DNA of 64,000 nucleotides from Accumulibacter sp. (GCF_023806635.1 NZ_JAMTDQ010000029.1:1-64000), one strand, 5' to 3'; positions 18,256-28,969 are shown, numbered from the stretch's first letter. Numbers and translations: made by a program. Notes: generated by a model not told the origin, from the sequence alone.

Positions 18256-20541
18256 ATGAAGAAGAGCCTGCTTGCAGGTCTGGTGGCCTCCCTCCTTGCC
18301 TCCGCCGCGGCGGCCATCGAGCCGTTCACCGTGCGTGACATCCGCCTCGAAGGAATCCAGCGCGTCGAGGCCGGTACGGTCTTCAGCTACCTGCCAGTCA
18401 AGGTCGGTGACACGATGACCGACGAGATGGCGGCGCAGGCGATCAAGGCCCTGTTCGCCACCGGGTTTTTCAAGGATGTCCGCATCGAGATGGATGGCGG
18501 GGTCGTGGTCGTCGTCGTCGAGGAGCGGCCGGCGATCGCGCAGATCGATTTCATCGGTCTCAAGGAGTTCGACAAGGAGCAGTTGACCAAGGGTCTGAAG
18601 GAAGTGGGCGTCGCCGTGGCGCGGACCTTCGACCGGGCAACGCTGGAGAAGGCCGAGCAGGAACTGAAACGCCAGTACCTGACACGCGGCAGGTACGCTG
18701 TGGCGATCACGACGACCGTCACGCCGCTGGAGCGCAACCGGGTGGCGATCAACTTCACCATCGACGAGGGTGAGCCGGCAACCATCCGGCAGATCAACAT
18801 CGTCGGCGCCAATGCCATTCGCGAGAAGGACCTTCTGTCCGCGATGCAACAGAAGACGGGCGGCTGGCTCAGCTGGTACACCAAGGACGACCAGTACTCG
18901 CGGCAGAAGCTGTCGGCGGACCTCGAGACGCTGCGCTCGTACTATCTCGATCGTGGCTATCTGGAGTTCAGCGTCGAGTCGACGCAGGTGTCGATCACGC
19001 CGGACAAGAAAGAGATCTACATCACGATCAGCATCAACGAAGGCGAGCGTTACCTCGTCTCCTCGGTGAAGCTTGCGGGCGACCTGACGTTGCCGGAAGA
19101 GGAGTTCAGGAAGCTGGTGAAGATCAGGGCGGGCGAGGTGTTCTCGCGCGAGCGGCTGAACGAGACCACCAAGGCGATCACCGACAAGCTTGGCCACCAG
19201 GGCTACGCCTTTGCCAACGTCAATGCGGCGCCGGAACTCGACAAGGAGAAGCGGCAGGTGGCTTTCACCATCTTCGTCGATCCAGGAAAGCGGACCTACG
19301 TCCGCCGCATCAATGTCACCGGCAATACCAAGACCCGCGACGAGGTGATCCGGCAGGAGATGCGCCAGATGGAGGGTGCCTGGTACGATGCCGACCGCGT
19401 CAACAAGTCACGCGAGCGGATCGACCGTACTGGCTACTTCAACGAAGTCACCGTCGAGACACCGCCGGTACCGGGAAGCATCGACCAGGTCGACGTCAAC
19501 GTCAACGTGGCCGAGAAGTCGACCGGCAACATCTCGATCGGTGCCGGCTACTCGACGGCCGAGAAGGTGATCCTCTCGGGCTCGATCTCGCAGTCGAACA
19601 TCTTTGGCAGCGGCAAGTTCCTCGCCCTGCAGGTGAACACCGGCAAGCTGAACCGCACACTGGGGATCAACTACACCAATCCCTATTTCACCGTTGACGG
19701 CATCAGCCAAGGCTTCGACCTGTATTACCGGACGCTCAATCCGACCTCGCTCGGCTATGCCTTCCAGTCCACATCCTGGGGCGGCGGCATCCGCTTCGGC
19801 TTTCCGCTGGACGAGAAGGACATGCTCAACGTCGGCTTGGCGATCGACCAGACGACGATCGACATCACGCCGATCACCATCGCGACACCGATTCAGTACA
19901 TCCAGTTCCAGAGGGAGCATGGGGATTCCAACATCACCCTGCCGGCGACGGTGTCGTGGGTTCGTGACACGCGCAACAGCGCGATCAACACCACCAGCGG
20001 TGGCGTGCAGAAGGCGGGGGTCGAGGTGGCCATCCCGGGTGTCGACCTTTCCTTCTACCGCCTGACCTATTCCAATCAGCAGTATTTCTCGCTGACGAAG
20101 GACCTGATCCTGATGCTCTACGGCGAGGTGGGCTACGCGAACGGGCTCGAGGGACAGACGCTGCCGTTCTACAAGAACTTCTACGCCGGCGGTGTCGGCT
20201 CGGTGCGCGGCTTCGAGACGGCGAGTCTGGGGCCGGTGGACCCACTCTATCCGGATACCCGCCTGGGCGGTACGCGCAAGATCGTTCTCAACGCCGAAGT
20301 GCTGATGCCTGTCCCGGGTTTCGACAAGGCACTGCGTCTCGGACCCTTCATCGACGCCGGCAACGTCTTCAACGAAACCGGCTATACGATCTCCGAAGGC
20401 GGACTGCGCTGGTCCGTAGGACTGACGGCGGCGTGGATTTCTCCGCTTGGACCGTTGAAATTCAGTTTTGGGCAGCCTATCGGCATCGAGAAGAATGATA
20501 AGATCCAGAAGTTTCAGTTTCAGATGGGAACGACCTTTTGA
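18256..20541 (+). CDS. bamA: outer membrane protein assembly factor BamA
   Basis: This 761-residue protein is the core of the machine that folds outer-membrane beta-barrels. A signal peptide (MKKSLLAGLVASLLASAAAA) is followed by five POTRA repeats (about residues 22-420, the first beginning FTVRDIRLEGIQRVEAGTVF) and a 16-stranded C-terminal barrel. Barrel marks include the VRGF motif (GSVRGFETASLGP, about residue 650) and the terminal aromatic TTF needed for recognition. Context is classical: rseP upstream, skp and lpxD downstream. Confidence 0.98.
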   Translation: MKKSLLAGLVASLLASAAAAIEPFTVRDIRLEGIQRVEAGTVFSYLPVKVGDTMTDEMAAQAIKALFATGFFKDVRIEMDGGVVVVVVEERPAIAQIDFIGLKEFDKEQLTKGLKEVGVAVARTFDRATLEKAEQELKRQYLTRGRYAVAITTTVTPLERNRVAINFTIDEGEPATIRQINIVGANAIREKDLLSAMQQKTGGWLSWYTKDDQYSRQKLSADLETLRSYYLDRGYLEFSVESTQVSITPDKKEIYITISINEGERYLVSSVKLAGDLTLPEEEFRKLVKIRAGEVFSRERLNETTKAITDKLGHQGYAFANVNAAPELDKEKRQVAFTIFVDPGKRTYVRRINVTGNTKTRDEVIRQEMRQMEGAWYDADRVNKSRERIDRTGYFNEVTVETPPVPGSIDQVDVNVNVAEKSTGNISIGAGYSTAEKVILSGSISQSNIFGSGKFLALQVNTGKLNRTLGINYTNPYFTVDGISQGFDLYYRTLNPTSLGYAFQSTSWGGGIRFGFPLDEKDMLNVGLAIDQTTIDITPITIATPIQYIQFQREHGDSNITLPATVSWVRDTRNSAINTTSGGVQKAGVEVAIPGVDLSFYRLTYSNQQYFSLTKDLILMLYGEVGYANGLEGQTLPFYKNFYAGGVGSVRGFETASLGPVDPLYPDTRLGGTRKIVLNAEVLMPVPGFDKALRLGPFIDAGNVFNETGYTISEGGLRWSVGLTAAWISPLGPLKFSFGQPIGIEKNDKIQKFQFQMGTTF

Positions 20542-20556
20542 TGCGGGAGAATTAGC

Positions 20557-21075
20557 TTGAATAGAACGATTGCCACGCTGCTCGGAGTCCTGCTTGCGAC
20601 GCTGCCCATGGCCGGAACCGCGGCGGCCGATCTGAAGGTTGGGTACGTGAATACGCAGCGGCTGTTCCGCGATGCGCCGGCGGCCGTCAAGGCGGCGAAG
20701 AAGATCGAACAGGAATTCTCCAAGCGGGACCAGGACCTGCAGCGTCTGGCGAAGCAGGTTCAGGGCCTGCAGGAATCGCTGGAGAAGGGCGGCCTGACCA
20801 TGTCCGAGCCGGAAAGACGCGCCAAGGAGAAGGATCTCGCCGAATTGTCACGCGAGTTCCAGCGCAAGCAGCGCGAGTTCCGCGAGGATCTCAACCTGCG
20901 GCAGAATGAGGAAAACGCTGCCATCATCGAGAAGGCGAACAAGGCGATCAAGCAGCTTGCCGACAGCGAGAAGTACGACCTGATCGTGCAGGATGTGGTC
21001 TGGGTCAGCCCGCGGCTCGACATCACGGACAAGGTCATCAAGGCACTGTCGGAATCCAGGGACCCGGCGAAGTAG
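20557..21075 (+). CDS. skp: periplasmic chaperone Skp/OmpH
   Basis: The 172-residue protein carries unfolded outer-membrane proteins across the periplasm to BamA. A signal peptide (about residues 1-25, ending GTAAA) is followed by a short beta segment (LKVGYVNTQRLFRDAPA) and a long, highly charged coiled coil (about 45-140) forming the tentacles of the trimer. The end returns to beta structure (YDLIVQDVVWVSPRLDIT). The start codon is TTG at 20557, preceded by GGGAG at suitable spacing. It lies 15 bases after bamA. Confidence 0.95.
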   Translation: MNRTIATLLGVLLATLPMAGTAAADLKVGYVNTQRLFRDAPAAVKAAKKIEQEFSKRDQDLQRLAKQVQGLQESLEKGGLTMSEPERRAKEKDLAELSREFQRKQREFREDLNLRQNEENAAIIEKANKAIKQLADSEKYDLIVQDVVWVSPRLDITDKVIKALSESRDPAK

Positions 21076-21093
21076 TCCACACCAGCGCCACCG

Positions 21094-22125
21094 ATGGCGG
21101 CCGGTTTGCGACTGGACGAGATCGTCGCCCGTCTTGGCGGTGTGCTGCAGGGCGACGGGTCGCTCGTCGTGTCGCAGGTCGGCACGCTGCAGTCGGCGCG
21201 GGCGGGCGAGATTGCCTTCCTCGCCAATCCGAAGTACCGCGCGCAGCTGCAGACGACGCTGGCATCGGCGGTCATCGTGCCGCCGCAGTTTGCCGCCGAG
21301 ACCGAACTGCCGCGGATCGTGCACCAGAATTCGTACGCCTACTACGCGCGCGTCGTTGGCCTGCTGAATCCGCCGGCAGCCCGCCGGCCGGGTGTCCATC
21401 GCGGTGCCGTGGTGCACTCGCCGGTGCCGGCATCGGCCTGCATCGGCGAGAATGTCGTCGTCGGCAGGGGGGTGCAGCTCGGCGACAACGTGACGCTGCA
21501 GCCCGGTTGCGTGATTGGCGACGGGGTGGCGATCGGCGACGATTCGCTGCTGCATCCGAACGTCGTCGTCTATGATCGCTGCGTGATCGGCAGGCGGGCG
21601 ATCATCCACTCGGGGGCGGTGATCGGCTCCGACGGCTTCGGTTTTGCCAGGGAGGGCGAGCGCTGGATCAAGATTCCGCAGATCGGCCGGGTGGTGATCG
21701 GCGATGATGTCGAGATCGGAGCCAACACCTCGATCGACCGTGGCGCGCTCGACGACACGCTGATTGCCGACGGAGTCAAGCTCGACAACCAGATTCAGGT
21801 CGGTCACAACTGCAGCATCGGCGAGAACGCCGCGATGGCCGGCTGCGTCGGCATCGCCGGCAGCACGCGTATCGGTCGGCGGTGCACCATTGGCGGCGCC
21901 GGCATGATCAGCGGCCACCTGGAACTCGGCGACGACGTGCACATTTCCGGCGGCACCCTGGTCGCCCGCAGTCTGAGCCGCCCGGGGCAGTACACCGGGG
22001 TCTTCCCGCTCGATGAACATGCCGACTGGTTGCACAATGCGGCGCAGCTCAGACGCCTGGCCAGGCTCGTCGAACGGGTCGCCGAACTTGAGAAGAAGAT
22101 CAAACTGATGGAGACAACGTCTTGA
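21094..22125 (+). CDS. lpxD: UDP-3-O-acylglucosamine N-acyltransferase
   Basis: The 343-residue trimeric acyltransferase adds the second hydroxyacyl chain in lipid A synthesis. An N-terminal uridine-binding domain ([18 protein letters not shown]) precedes a left-handed beta-helix of hexapeptide repeats (about residues 105-310). [20 protein letters not shown] carries the catalytic His. The C-terminal helices (about 315-343) are present. Its stop overlaps the fabZ TTG start. Full length. Confidence 0.97.
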   Translation: MAAGLRLDEIVARLGGVLQGDGSLVVSQVGTLQSARAGEIAFLANPKYRAQLQTTLASAVIVPPQFAAETELPRIVHQNSYAYYARVVGLLNPPAARRPGVHRGAVVHSPVPASACIGENVVVGRGVQLGDNVTLQPGCVIGDGVAIGDDSLLHPNVVVYDRCVIGRRAIIHSGAVIGSDGFGFAREGERWIKIPQIGRVVIGDDVEIGANTSIDRGALDDTLIADGVKLDNQIQVGHNCSIGENAAMAGCVGIAGSTRIGRRCTIGGAGMISGHLELGDDVHISGGTLVARSLSRPGQYTGVFPLDEHADWLHNAAQLRRLARLVERVAELEKKIKLMETTS

Positions 22126-22568
22126 ACGCTATGGATATCAAGGAAGTCCTCGAGCACCTGCCGCATCGCTATCCGTTCCTGCTGGTGGATCGTGTCCTCG
22201 ATTGCCAGCCCGGCCGGTCGATCCATGCCTACAAGAACGTGACGATCAACGAACCGTTCTTTCCCGGGCACTTCCCGCATCACCCGGTGATGCCGGGCGT
22301 GCTGATCACCGAGGCGCTGGCACAGGCCGCCGGCATCCTGTCGTTCCGCAGTCTCGGCGAGAAGCCTGACCTGCACTCGCTCTTCTTCTTCGTCGGCATC
22401 GACAAGGCGCGCTTCAAGAAGACGGTGACCGCGGGCGACCAGCTCCATCTGCACGTCAGCATCCAGCGCCAGTTTCGCAACATCTGGAAGTTCGAGGCGC
22501 GGGCGGTGGTCGATGGCGAGACGGTCGCCGAAGCCGAGCTGATGTGCGCCAAGAGCAACATCGCCTGA
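22122..22568 (+). CDS. fabZ: 3-hydroxyacyl-ACP dehydratase FabZ
   Basis: The 148-residue hot-dog-fold enzyme dehydrates 3-hydroxyacyl-ACP in fatty acid synthesis and competes with lipid A synthesis for substrate. [13 protein letters not shown] opens the fold; His50 in [14 protein letters not shown] and Glu64 in [11 protein letters not shown] are the catalytic pair. I use TTG at 22122 because GGAGA at 22110 is spaced correctly for it; the ATG at 22131 (MDIKEVL) is the alternative and would give 145 residues. The TTG overlaps the lpxD stop. Confidence 0.95.
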   Translation: MNAMDIKEVLEHLPHRYPFLLVDRVLDCQPGRSIHAYKNVTINEPFFPGHFPHHPVMPGVLITEALAQAAGILSFRSLGEKPDLHSLFFFVGIDKARFKKTVTAGDQLHLHVSIQRQFRNIWKFEARAVVDGETVAEAELMCAKSNIA

Positions 22569-22587
22569 GATTCCGGAAGCGGCCGCC

Positions 22588-23358
22588 ATGATCCACCAGA
22601 CAGCCATCATCCATGCCGGTGCGCGACTCGGGACGAACGTGACGGTCGGTGCCTATTCGATCATCGGCGAGGACGTCGAGATTGGCGACAACACGACCAT
22701 CGGGCCGCACGTCGTCGTCACCGGGCGGACGCGCATCGGTTGCGACAACCGCATCTACCAGTTCGTGTCACTCGGCGAGGTGCCGCAGGACAAGAAGTAC
22801 GGCGGCGAGCCGACGTGCCTCGAGATCGGTGACCGCAACACGATCCGCGAGTTCTGCACCTTCAACATCGGCACGGCGCAGGATGTCGGCATCACCCGTG
22901 TCGGTGACGACAACTGGATCATGGCCTACGTGCATATCGCGCATGACTGCCAGGTCGGCAGCCGCACGATCTTTGCCAACAACGCGCAACTCGCCGGTCA
23001 CGTCCATATCGGGGACTGGGCGATCCTTGGCGGTTTCGCCGGCGTGCACCAGTTCTGCCGCGTTGGCGCGCACAGCATGATCGCTGCCGGATCGGTCGTC
23101 ATCCAGGACGTTCCGCCCTATGTCATGGCTGCCGGCAACAGCGCCGGCCCCTACGGCATCAACGCCGAGGGCCTGAAACGGCGAGGCTTCTCGCCGGAGG
23201 CGCTGCTGACGCTGAAACGTGCCTACCGCACCATCTACAAGTCGGGCCTGATGCTCGAGGAAGCGCGCGCCAAGCTGCAGGATGAGGTCAAGGCTCATCC
23301 CGAGATACAGCCGTTGCTCGACTTCCTCGCCGTTTCGAGGCGCGGCATCATCCGATGA
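22588..23358 (+). CDS. lpxA: UDP-N-acetylglucosamine acyltransferase
   Basis: The 256-residue trimeric enzyme catalyses the first step of lipid A synthesis. Hexapeptide repeats run from [17 protein letters not shown] to about residue 185, and [12 protein letters not shown] contains His119, the equivalent of the catalytic His125 of E. coli. The C-terminal helical domain (about 195-256, [20 protein letters not shown]) is typical. Its stop overlaps the lpxB start by 4 bases. Full length. Confidence 0.97.
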   Translation: MIHQTAIIHAGARLGTNVTVGAYSIIGEDVEIGDNTTIGPHVVVTGRTRIGCDNRIYQFVSLGEVPQDKKYGGEPTCLEIGDRNTIREFCTFNIGTAQDVGITRVGDDNWIMAYVHIAHDCQVGSRTIFANNAQLAGHVHIGDWAILGGFAGVHQFCRVGAHSMIAAGSVVIQDVPPYVMAAGNSAGPYGINAEGLKRRGFSPEALLTLKRAYRTIYKSGLMLEEARAKLQDEVKAHPEIQPLLDFLAVSRRGIIR

Positions 23359-24542
23359 CCGCTGGCGTGGTCCGGATCGCGCTGGTGGCCGGTGAGGCAT
23401 CGGGCGACCTCCTGGCCAGCCAGCTCATCGAGGCCATCCGCCGCCGGCTGCCGCAGGCGGTGTTCTTCGGCATCGGCGGTCCGCGGATGCTGGGCAAGGG
23501 CTTCGACTCCTGGTACCCGCTCGAGAAGCTGGCGGTGCGCGGCTACGCCGAGGTCCTGCGCCACTTTCGCGAGATCGTTGCCATCCGTCGCGGTCTGCGA
23601 CGGCGCCTGCTGGCCGACCCGCCGGACGTTTTCATCGGCGTCGATGCGCCCGACTTCAACCTTGGTCTGGAGCGGGCACTGAAGCGGCACGGCGTGACGA
23701 CCGTCCATTACGTCAGTCCGTCGATCTGGGCCTGGCGTGGCGAGCGCATTCACAGGATCGGCGCGGCAGTCTCGCGTGTCCTCGCACTGTTCCCCTTCGA
23801 ACCGGCGATCTACGAGCGGCAGGGGATTCCCGTCAGCTACGTCGGCCATCCGCTCGCCGACATGCTGCCGCTCGACGATGAGCGTGACGCGACGCGTGAG
23901 CTCCTGGGCTTTCCCGAACAGCAGGCCGTTTTTGCCCTTTTGCCGGGCAGTCGGCAGTCGGAGTTGCAGTACATGGCCGATACCTTCATCGAGACCGCGC
24001 GCCGGATTCACCGGGCGATCCCCGATGCGGCCTTCGTCGTGCCGCTGGCGACGCGCGAGACGCGCGGCATGTTCGAGGCCGCGCGGCAGCGATGCGCCGC
24101 CGACGACCTGCCACTGCGTCTTCTGTTCGGCCACGCGCACCAGGCGATGATGGCTGCCGACGTCGTTCTCGTCGCCAGCGGGACGGCCACGCTCGAAGCG
24201 GCTCTGCTCAAGCGACCGATGGTCATCGCATACAGGATGGCGCCGTTCTCCGCCTGGCTGATGCGCCGCATCGGCGGCTACCTGCCCTATGTTGGCCTGC
24301 CGAACGTTCTCGCCGGCAGGTTCGTCGTCCCCGAGTTCCTGCAGGACGACGCGACGCCGGCGAACCTCGCCCAGGCCGTCCTCAACCTGTACGCAGACCG
24401 GGGCGTGCGCGCCGGTCTGCAGACGCTCTTTCATTCACTGCATCTGCAGTTGCGGCAGAACGCCGCCGAGAAAGCCGCCCAGGCCGTCATCGGCTGCCTG
24501 CCGGCTGCGATCCGCGAGCATGCCGGCGCTGCTGCAGGCTGA
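23355..24542 (+). CDS. lpxB: lipid-A-disaccharide synthase
   Basis: The 395-residue GT-B glycosyltransferase (family GT19) joins UDP-2,3-diacylglucosamine and lipid X into the lipid A disaccharide. Marks include [83 protein letters not shown] and [34 protein letters not shown] forms the nucleotide site. It is translationally coupled to lpxA and overlaps rnhB by 23 bases. Confidence 0.97.
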   Translation: MTAGVVRIALVAGEASGDLLASQLIEAIRRRLPQAVFFGIGGPRMLGKGFDSWYPLEKLAVRGYAEVLRHFREIVAIRRGLRRRLLADPPDVFIGVDAPDFNLGLERALKRHGVTTVHYVSPSIWAWRGERIHRIGAAVSRVLALFPFEPAIYERQGIPVSYVGHPLADMLPLDDERDATRELLGFPEQQAVFALLPGSRQSELQYMADTFIETARRIHRAIPDAAFVVPLATRETRGMFEAARQRCAADDLPLRLLFGHAHQAMMAADVVLVASGTATLEAALLKRPMVIAYRMAPFSAWLMRRIGGYLPYVGLPNVLAGRFVVPEFLQDDATPANLAQAVLNLYADRGVRAGLQTLFHSLHLQLRQNAAEKAAQAVIGCLPAAIREHAGAAAG

Positions 24543-25119
24543 GGGGCTCGCCTGCGGCGTCGATGAGGCAGGGCGTGGCCCGCTGGCCGGCCCGGTTGTG
24601 GCTGCAGCGGTAATCCTCGATCCGCGGCGGCCGATTGCCGATCTCGATGATTCGAAGAAGCTCGGCGCTGCGCGGCGGCTGCGGCTCGCCGACGAGATCC
24701 GCAGCCAGGCCCTCGCCTGGGCCGTCGCCGAGGCGTCGGTCGACGAGATCGACCGCCTCAACATCCTGCAGGCGAGCCTGCTCGCCATGCAGCGTGCGGT
24801 CAGCGGGCTGATCGATCGCTACGGCGTGCTGCCAGCGCAGATTCTCGTCGACGGTGCGCATTGCCCGGGTTTCGCCGTTCCCGCGCAGGCGGTGATCGGC
24901 GGCGATGGCCGCATCGGCCAGATCGCTGCCGCGTCGATCCTGGCGAAGACGGTGCGCGATGCCGGCATGCAGGCGTTGCACGCCGCCCATCCGCAGTATG
25001 GATTCGACCGCCACAAGGGCTACCCGACGCCAGCTCACCTGCGTGCCCTGCTGGCGTACGGGCCGTGCCCCGCGCACCGGCGCAGCTTTGCCCCGGTTGC
25101 CCGCCTGCTGCCGCCATGA
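24520..25119 (+). CDS. rnhB: ribonuclease HII
   Basis: The 199-residue nuclease removes RNA from RNA-DNA hybrids and misincorporated ribonucleotides. [21 protein letters not shown] gives the first Asp-Glu pair; LVDGAHCPG and [13 protein letters not shown] give the other acidic and conserved residues, and [18 protein letters not shown] closes the fold. I start at the ATG at 24520 inside the end of lpxB; the conserved region begins about 12 residues later, so longer starts are unlikely. The stop overlaps the next start (ATGA). Confidence 0.96.
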   Translation: MPALLQAEGLACGVDEAGRGPLAGPVVAAAVILDPRRPIADLDDSKKLGAARRLRLADEIRSQALAWAVAEASVDEIDRLNILQASLLAMQRAVSGLIDRYGVLPAQILVDGAHCPGFAVPAQAVIGGDGRIGQIAAASILAKTVRDAGMQALHAAHPQYGFDRHKGYPTPAHLRALLAYGPCPAHRRSFAPVARLLPP

Positions 25120-25916
25120 AGCGGATCAGTTCGCGCGACAATGCGCACTACCGCGAGCTGAAGCGCCTGCACGCAAGCGCCCGCGAGAGGCGTCGCAGTG
25201 GCCGCCTGCTGCTCGACGGCATGCATCTGATCACTGCCTACCAGCAGCGCTGTGGCAGCCCCCTCGAGATCGTCATCAGCGACAGCGCTGCCGGGCGGAG
25301 GGAGGTCGTCGACCATCTGGCGAACTGCCCGCCCGCCATTCCGGTCACGCAGTTGCCGGATGCACTGTGGGGCGAACTGGCTCTGGTCGATACGCCGAGC
25401 GGCATCATGGCCGTTGCCGCCTGGCCGCAGCCGGCCACGACGATCGACCTGGCGGCCGATACGGTCGTGCTCGATGGCGTCCAGGATCCCGGCAACGTCG
25501 GCTCGATCCTGCGCAGCGCAGCGGCGGCCGGGTTTCAGCAGATCCTGCTGTCGGCGGACTGCGCCCAGGCCTGGTCGCCGAAGACGCTGCGTGCCGGCAT
25601 GGGAGCCCATTTCCAGCTCGCCATCCACGAGGGCGGCGACCTGCCCGCGTTTCTCACCTCCTACCATGGCCAGAGCATCGCGACCGCCGTCGGCGCGGCC
25701 GCCGACCTCTACTCGGCCGGACTGGCGCCAGCGGTCGCCTGGGTCTTCGGCAGCGAAGGGCAGGGCTTGCGCGCGGCGGTGCTGGCGGCGACGCAACTGC
25801 AGGTGAGCATCCCGATGCCCGGCGACTGTGAGTCGCTGAACGTCGCCGCTGCCGCCGCCGTCTGCCTGTTCGAGACGGTCAGGAGAAGGCATCCGGCGGC
25901 AGACGGCGGCGGCTGA
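25116..25916 (+). CDS. SpoU/TrmH-family RNA 2'-O-methyltransferase
   Basis: The 266-residue protein is a knotted (SPOUT) methyltransferase. An N-terminal substrate-binding domain (about 1-105, [18 protein letters not shown]) precedes the SpoU domain with its three motifs: [30 protein letters not shown] and [20 protein letters not shown]. The target, probably 23S rRNA, cannot be told from sequence; RlmB-like or YsgA-like are both possible. It ends the long plus-strand core operon, facing nifS convergently across a 102-base gap with no clear terminator. Confidence 0.9.
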   Translation: MKRISSRDNAHYRELKRLHASARERRRSGRLLLDGMHLITAYQQRCGSPLEIVISDSAAGRREVVDHLANCPPAIPVTQLPDALWGELALVDTPSGIMAVAAWPQPATTIDLAADTVVLDGVQDPGNVGSILRSAAAAGFQQILLSADCAQAWSPKTLRAGMGAHFQLAIHEGGDLPAFLTSYHGQSIATAVGAAADLYSAGLAPAVAWVFGSEGQGLRAAVLAATQLQVSIPMPGDCESLNVAAAAAVCLFETVRRRHPAADGGG

Positions 25917-26018
25917 CTGCGACGCCGTCGGTGGGCCAGCAGCATCGGTCGCGCGCGATATCCGCGGTCGCCGAGTCGACCTTGCCGGCGTCGGTGGGCG
26001 TGCCATCGTTCGGCGGGC

Positions 26019-27227
26019 TCATGCGTAGTCCGGCCGGAAGGCTTCCTCCGGACGGGCCAGCGGTGCGTCACCGCTCCAGTACGGAGAGAGCTTTCGCAAC
26101 TTCGCGATCACCGGCGGGACGGCGGCGATGACTTGCTCCACTTCCTGTGCCGTGTTGTAGCGTGAGAGCGAAAAGCGTATCGTCCCGTGCGCGGCTGTAT
26201 AGGGGATCGCCATCGCCCGCAGGACATGCGACGGCTCGAGTGAGCCCGAGGTGCAGGCCGATCCCGAGGAAGCTGCAATGCCCTGCTGGTTCAGGAGCAG
26301 CAGGATGCCTTCGCCCTCGACATACTCAAAGGCGATGCTCGTGGTGTTCGGCAGACGGTAGAGCGTGTCGCCATTGACGAAGGCGTTCCTGACGCTGCCG
26401 AGAATGCCCCGTTCGAGGCGGTCACGCAGGCGCTTGACGGTCGTGTTCTCTTCCCTCATGTACTGCTGGGCGAGTCCGCAAGCAACGCCCAGGCCGACGA
26501 TCGACGCCGAGTTCTCGGTACCGGCGCGTCGCCCGCGCTCCTGGTGACCGCCGCGCAGGAGTGGGCGGAAACGGGTGTTGCGGCGGACATACAACACCCC
26601 GATACCCTTCGGTGCATGCAGCTTGTGGCCGGAGAGCGAGAGCATGTCGATCTTCGTCTTCTTCAGGTCGATGGCAACCTTGCCGACGGCCTGTACGGCG
26701 TCGGTGTGAAAGGGAATGCCCTGCGCGTGCGCCATCTCCGCCATCTCCTCGACCGGAAACAGCGTACCCGTTTCATTGTTCGCCCACATCGCCGAAACGA
26801 TTGCCACGCGATCGTTGAGCAGCGAAGCATACTCGTCGAGATCGAGCCGCCCCTTGCCGTCGACGCGCAGGCGATGCACGACGCAGTCCTCCTTCTCGAG
26901 CCACTGGCACAGGCTGAGGATCGCCGGGTGCTCGACCGTCGTGGTGATCACCGTCCGTCGTTCCGGATTGGCTTTCAACGCGGAGAGGATGGCGGTCGCG
27001 TCGGCCTCGGTCCCACAGGAATTGAACACGATCTCGCTGTCGTGCGCTGCGCCGAGCAGCGACTGGACCTGCCCGCGCGCCTCCTTGAGCGCCTTGCCGA
27101 CGCGCGATCCAAAGCTGTGGATTGAGGAAGCATTGCCGAACTGCTCGGTAAAGTAGGGCAGCATCGCTGCCACGACGGCTGGATCACAGGCGGTGGTGGC
27201 ATTGTTGTCCATGTAGATCGGTTGCAT
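26019..27227 (-). CDS. nifS: cysteine desulfurase NifS
   Basis: The 402-residue PLP enzyme takes sulfur from cysteine for nitrogenase Fe-S clusters. Lys202 in LSGHKLHAPKGIG binds PLP, and Cys325 in SSGSACTSG is the persulfide residue; both numbers equal those of Azotobacter NifS, which supports the ATG at 27227 (GGAGAA is spaced six bases before it). NETGTLFPVEEMAE and HTDAVQAVGK complete the PLP site. Last gene of the iscA-nifU-nifS operon, 24 bases after nifU. Confidence 0.97.
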   Translation of the reverse strand: MQPIYMDNNATTACDPAVVAAMLPYFTEQFGNASSIHSFGSRVGKALKEARGQVQSLLGAAHDSEIVFNSCGTEADATAILSALKANPERRTVITTTVEHPAILSLCQWLEKEDCVVHRLRVDGKGRLDLDEYASLLNDRVAIVSAMWANNETGTLFPVEEMAEMAHAQGIPFHTDAVQAVGKVAIDLKKTKIDMLSLSGHKLHAPKGIGVLYVRRNTRFRPLLRGGHQERGRRAGTENSASIVGLGVACGLAQQYMREENTTVKRLRDRLERGILGSVRNAFVNGDTLYRLPNTTSIAFEYVEGEGILLLLNQQGIAASSGSACTSGSLEPSHVLRAMAIPYTAAHGTIRFSLSRYNTAQEVEQVIAAVPPVIAKLRKLSPYWSGDAPLARPEEAFRPDYA

Positions 27228-27251
27228 GGCTTCTCCCATGGAATGACTCAG

Positions 27252-28136
27252 CTACGCGCGGACCAGTGGGGCGATCGGCAGCACCTGCACCAGTTCGCCC
27301 AGCGTTTCGCTGAGCTTCTGTTGTACGCCGCCGAGCGTGGCGGCTTGCATCGCGCATCCCTGGCAGGCACCGCTGAGTTCGACGTAGATGTTCCTGCCAT
27401 CGATCTCGACCAGGGTGACATCGCCGTGCTCACGTTGCAGCAGAGGTCGGATCTCCTCCAGGGTCTCCTCGATCCTGCGGATTCGCTGGTAATTGGTCAG
27501 TTTGGGCATGTCGGGCGTGCCGCTGCTCGCCACAGGCGCCCGCGTCGGCTTCACCTCCCTGGCGTAAAGCCGGCCATTGACGGCAATCAGGATGTCCTCG
27601 ATCTTCTCGTGACACGCCGAGCAGCCACCACCGGCCTTGGTGTAGTTGGCCACTTCCTCGATCGTCCGCAAGCTGTTGGCGCGGACCGTGTCTTCGATCA
27701 TCACGGTATCGATGGCGAAGCACTTGCAGATCAGTTCGCCCTCCTCGTGATCATCCTTCCAGCTCTCACCGCGATAGTCGGCAACCGCAGCCTGCAGCGC
27801 CTCACGCCCCATCACCGAGCAGTGCATCTTTTCCGGCGGCAGTCCATCGAGATAATCGGCGATGTCCTGATTGCTGACCCGCAGCGCTTCATCCAGCGTC
27901 TTTCCCTTGATGATCTCGGTCAGTGCCGACGACGAGGCGATTGCCGAGCCGCAGCCGAAAGTCTGGAAGCGCGCGTCGTCGATGACCTCGGTCTCCGGAT
28001 TGACCCGCAGCATCAGGCGGAGCGCGTCACCGCACTTGATCGAACCGAAGTCACCTGTGCCATTCGCGCCGTCGAGGGGCCCCGAGTTTCTCGGGTTGAA
28101 GAAATGCTCCCGCACCTTGTCGGAGTAGTCCCACAT
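27252..28136 (-). CDS. nifU: Fe-S cluster scaffold NifU
   Basis: The 294-residue modular scaffold builds Fe-S clusters for nitrogenase. An IscU-like domain has the transient-cluster cysteines Cys35, Cys62 and Cys106. A central [2Fe-2S] domain has Cys137, Cys139, Cys172 and Cys175. A C-terminal Nfu domain has Cys258 and Cys261 (ACQGCAMQ). The first seven positions match Azotobacter NifU exactly, which supports the ATG at 28136. It is cotranscribed with iscA and nifS; NifS delivers the sulfur. Confidence 0.98.
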   Translation of the reverse strand: MWDYSDKVREHFFNPRNSGPLDGANGTGDFGSIKCGDALRLMLRVNPETEVIDDARFQTFGCGSAIASSSALTEIIKGKTLDEALRVSNQDIADYLDGLPPEKMHCSVMGREALQAAVADYRGESWKDDHEEGELICKCFAIDTVMIEDTVRANSLRTIEEVANYTKAGGGCSACHEKIEDILIAVNGRLYAREVKPTRAPVASSGTPDMPKLTNYQRIRRIEETLEEIRPLLQREHGDVTLVEIDGRNIYVELSGACQGCAMQAATLGGVQQKLSETLGELVQVLPIAPLVRA

Positions 28137-28146
28137 GGCGGTCTCC

Positions 28147-28473
28147 TCAGGCGGTGAACGACTGCCCGCAGGCGCAGGCGCCGGCAACGTTCGGATTGGT
28201 GAACCGGAAGCCGGTGCGGGTGAGGCTGTCGACGAAATCGACACTCAGGCCGTCGAGCAGCGAGTGGCTCAGCGGATCAACCAGCAGGGGGGCCGCGGCA
28301 CCAACGTCGAGTGCCAGGTCATCAGCGGCCTTGTCCTGCTCGAGGCGAAGACCGTACTGCAGGCCGGCGCAACCGCCGCCGGAGACAAAAATGCGCAGGC
28401 CGGCAACCGGCGCCTCGGTGGCCTTGACGAAGCGGATGATGGCCTTCAGCGCCGCAGGGGTCAGGTGGATCAT
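28147..28473 (-). CDS. nif-associated HesB/IscA A-type carrier protein
   Basis: The 108-residue protein is an A-type Fe-S carrier. Its three cysteines are in place: [12 protein letters not shown] and the C-terminal [10 protein letters not shown]-type carriers pass clusters from NifU to target proteins. It is the first gene of the minus-strand operon with nifU and nifS and directly follows a sigma-54 promoter with a NifA site, so it is nitrogen-fixation specific (iscA-nif) rather than housekeeping. Confidence 0.93.
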   Translation of the reverse strand: MIHLTPAALKAIIRFVKATEAPVAGLRIFVSGGGCAGLQYGLRLEQDKAADDLALDVGAAAPLLVDPLSHSLLDGLSVDFVDSLTRTGFRFTNPNVAGACACGQSFTA

Positions 28474-28518
28474 GAGGTGCTCTCCTTGAGAAAGGGTGGG
28501 TTCCCTGAGGCGGATACC

Positions 28519-28533
28519 GCAAGCTTCGTACCA
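28519..28533 (-). promoter_or_regulatory. sigma-54 promoter of iscA-nifU-nifS
   Basis: On the minus strand the sequence is TGGTAC-GAAGC-TTGC: the invariant GG and GC are ten bases apart, with one change from the -24 consensus. The predicted start near 28507 leaves about 34 bases of leader before the iscA start. A NifA-type site lies about 100 bases upstream (28602-28617). Confidence 0.65.
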
Positions 28534-28601
28534 GGCTGGTAGAGTGCACGCAACACCATGAATTTGAACGACTACTCCGATCTCGATCGGGGCCTTGAGG
28601 A

Positions 28602-28617
28602 TGTCGTAAACCCGACA
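28602..28617. promoter_or_regulatory. NifA upstream activator sequence for iscA-nifUS
   Basis: TGTCGTAAACCCGACA is an exact TGT-N10-ACA site, the established NifA binding pattern. It is centred about 100 bases upstream of the predicted start of the iscA-nifU-nifS operon. Its inner bases resemble those of the other NifA sites in this window (TGTCG...CGACA). Confidence 0.75.
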
Positions 28618-28668
28618 CGCCGGATTGCCACACGATCGCCGGCGACCACGCCGGCGGCCGTTCCGAGT

Positions 28669-28965
28669 TCAGCCGCCTGCTGCCTCGTAGGTGTAGCAGT
28701 CCTTCGGACAGACGCGGCCGCAGGCACCACAGCCGATGCAGTCGCCGGCGTTGGCGATGGTCATCACCATCATTTCGTCATCGTCATCGGCATCATCGTC
28801 CGCCTCGGCCAGCAACTGCTCGCTGCGCTCGACCAGATCGAGAACGTTCCGTGGACAGACCTTGTAGCAGCGGCCGCAGCCAATGCACTTCTTCGGATCG
28901 AGAAAACTCACGAATTGCGGGATCCACTCGTCCCCGCCGCGGGTGCGTCCGGTGATGATGCCCAT
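28669..28965 (-). CDS. fdxB: nif-specific ferredoxin III
   Basis: The 98-residue 2[4Fe-4S] ferredoxin has two cluster motifs, CIGCGRCYKVCP (about residues 27-38) and CIGCGACGRVCP (about 77-88), separated by an acidic insert (AEADDDADDDDEMM) typical of nif ferredoxin III. It probably passes electrons in nitrogenase cofactor synthesis or to nitrogenase itself. It is the last gene of the nifENX operon, 4 bases after the DUF683 gene. The next gene downstream, iscA, has its own promoter. Confidence 0.93.
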   Translation of the reverse strand: MGIITGRTRGGDEWIPQFVSFLDPKKCIGCGRCYKVCPRNVLDLVERSEQLLAEADDDADDDDEMMVMTIANAGDCIGCGACGRVCPKDCYTYEAAGG

Positions 28966-28969
28966 GCGC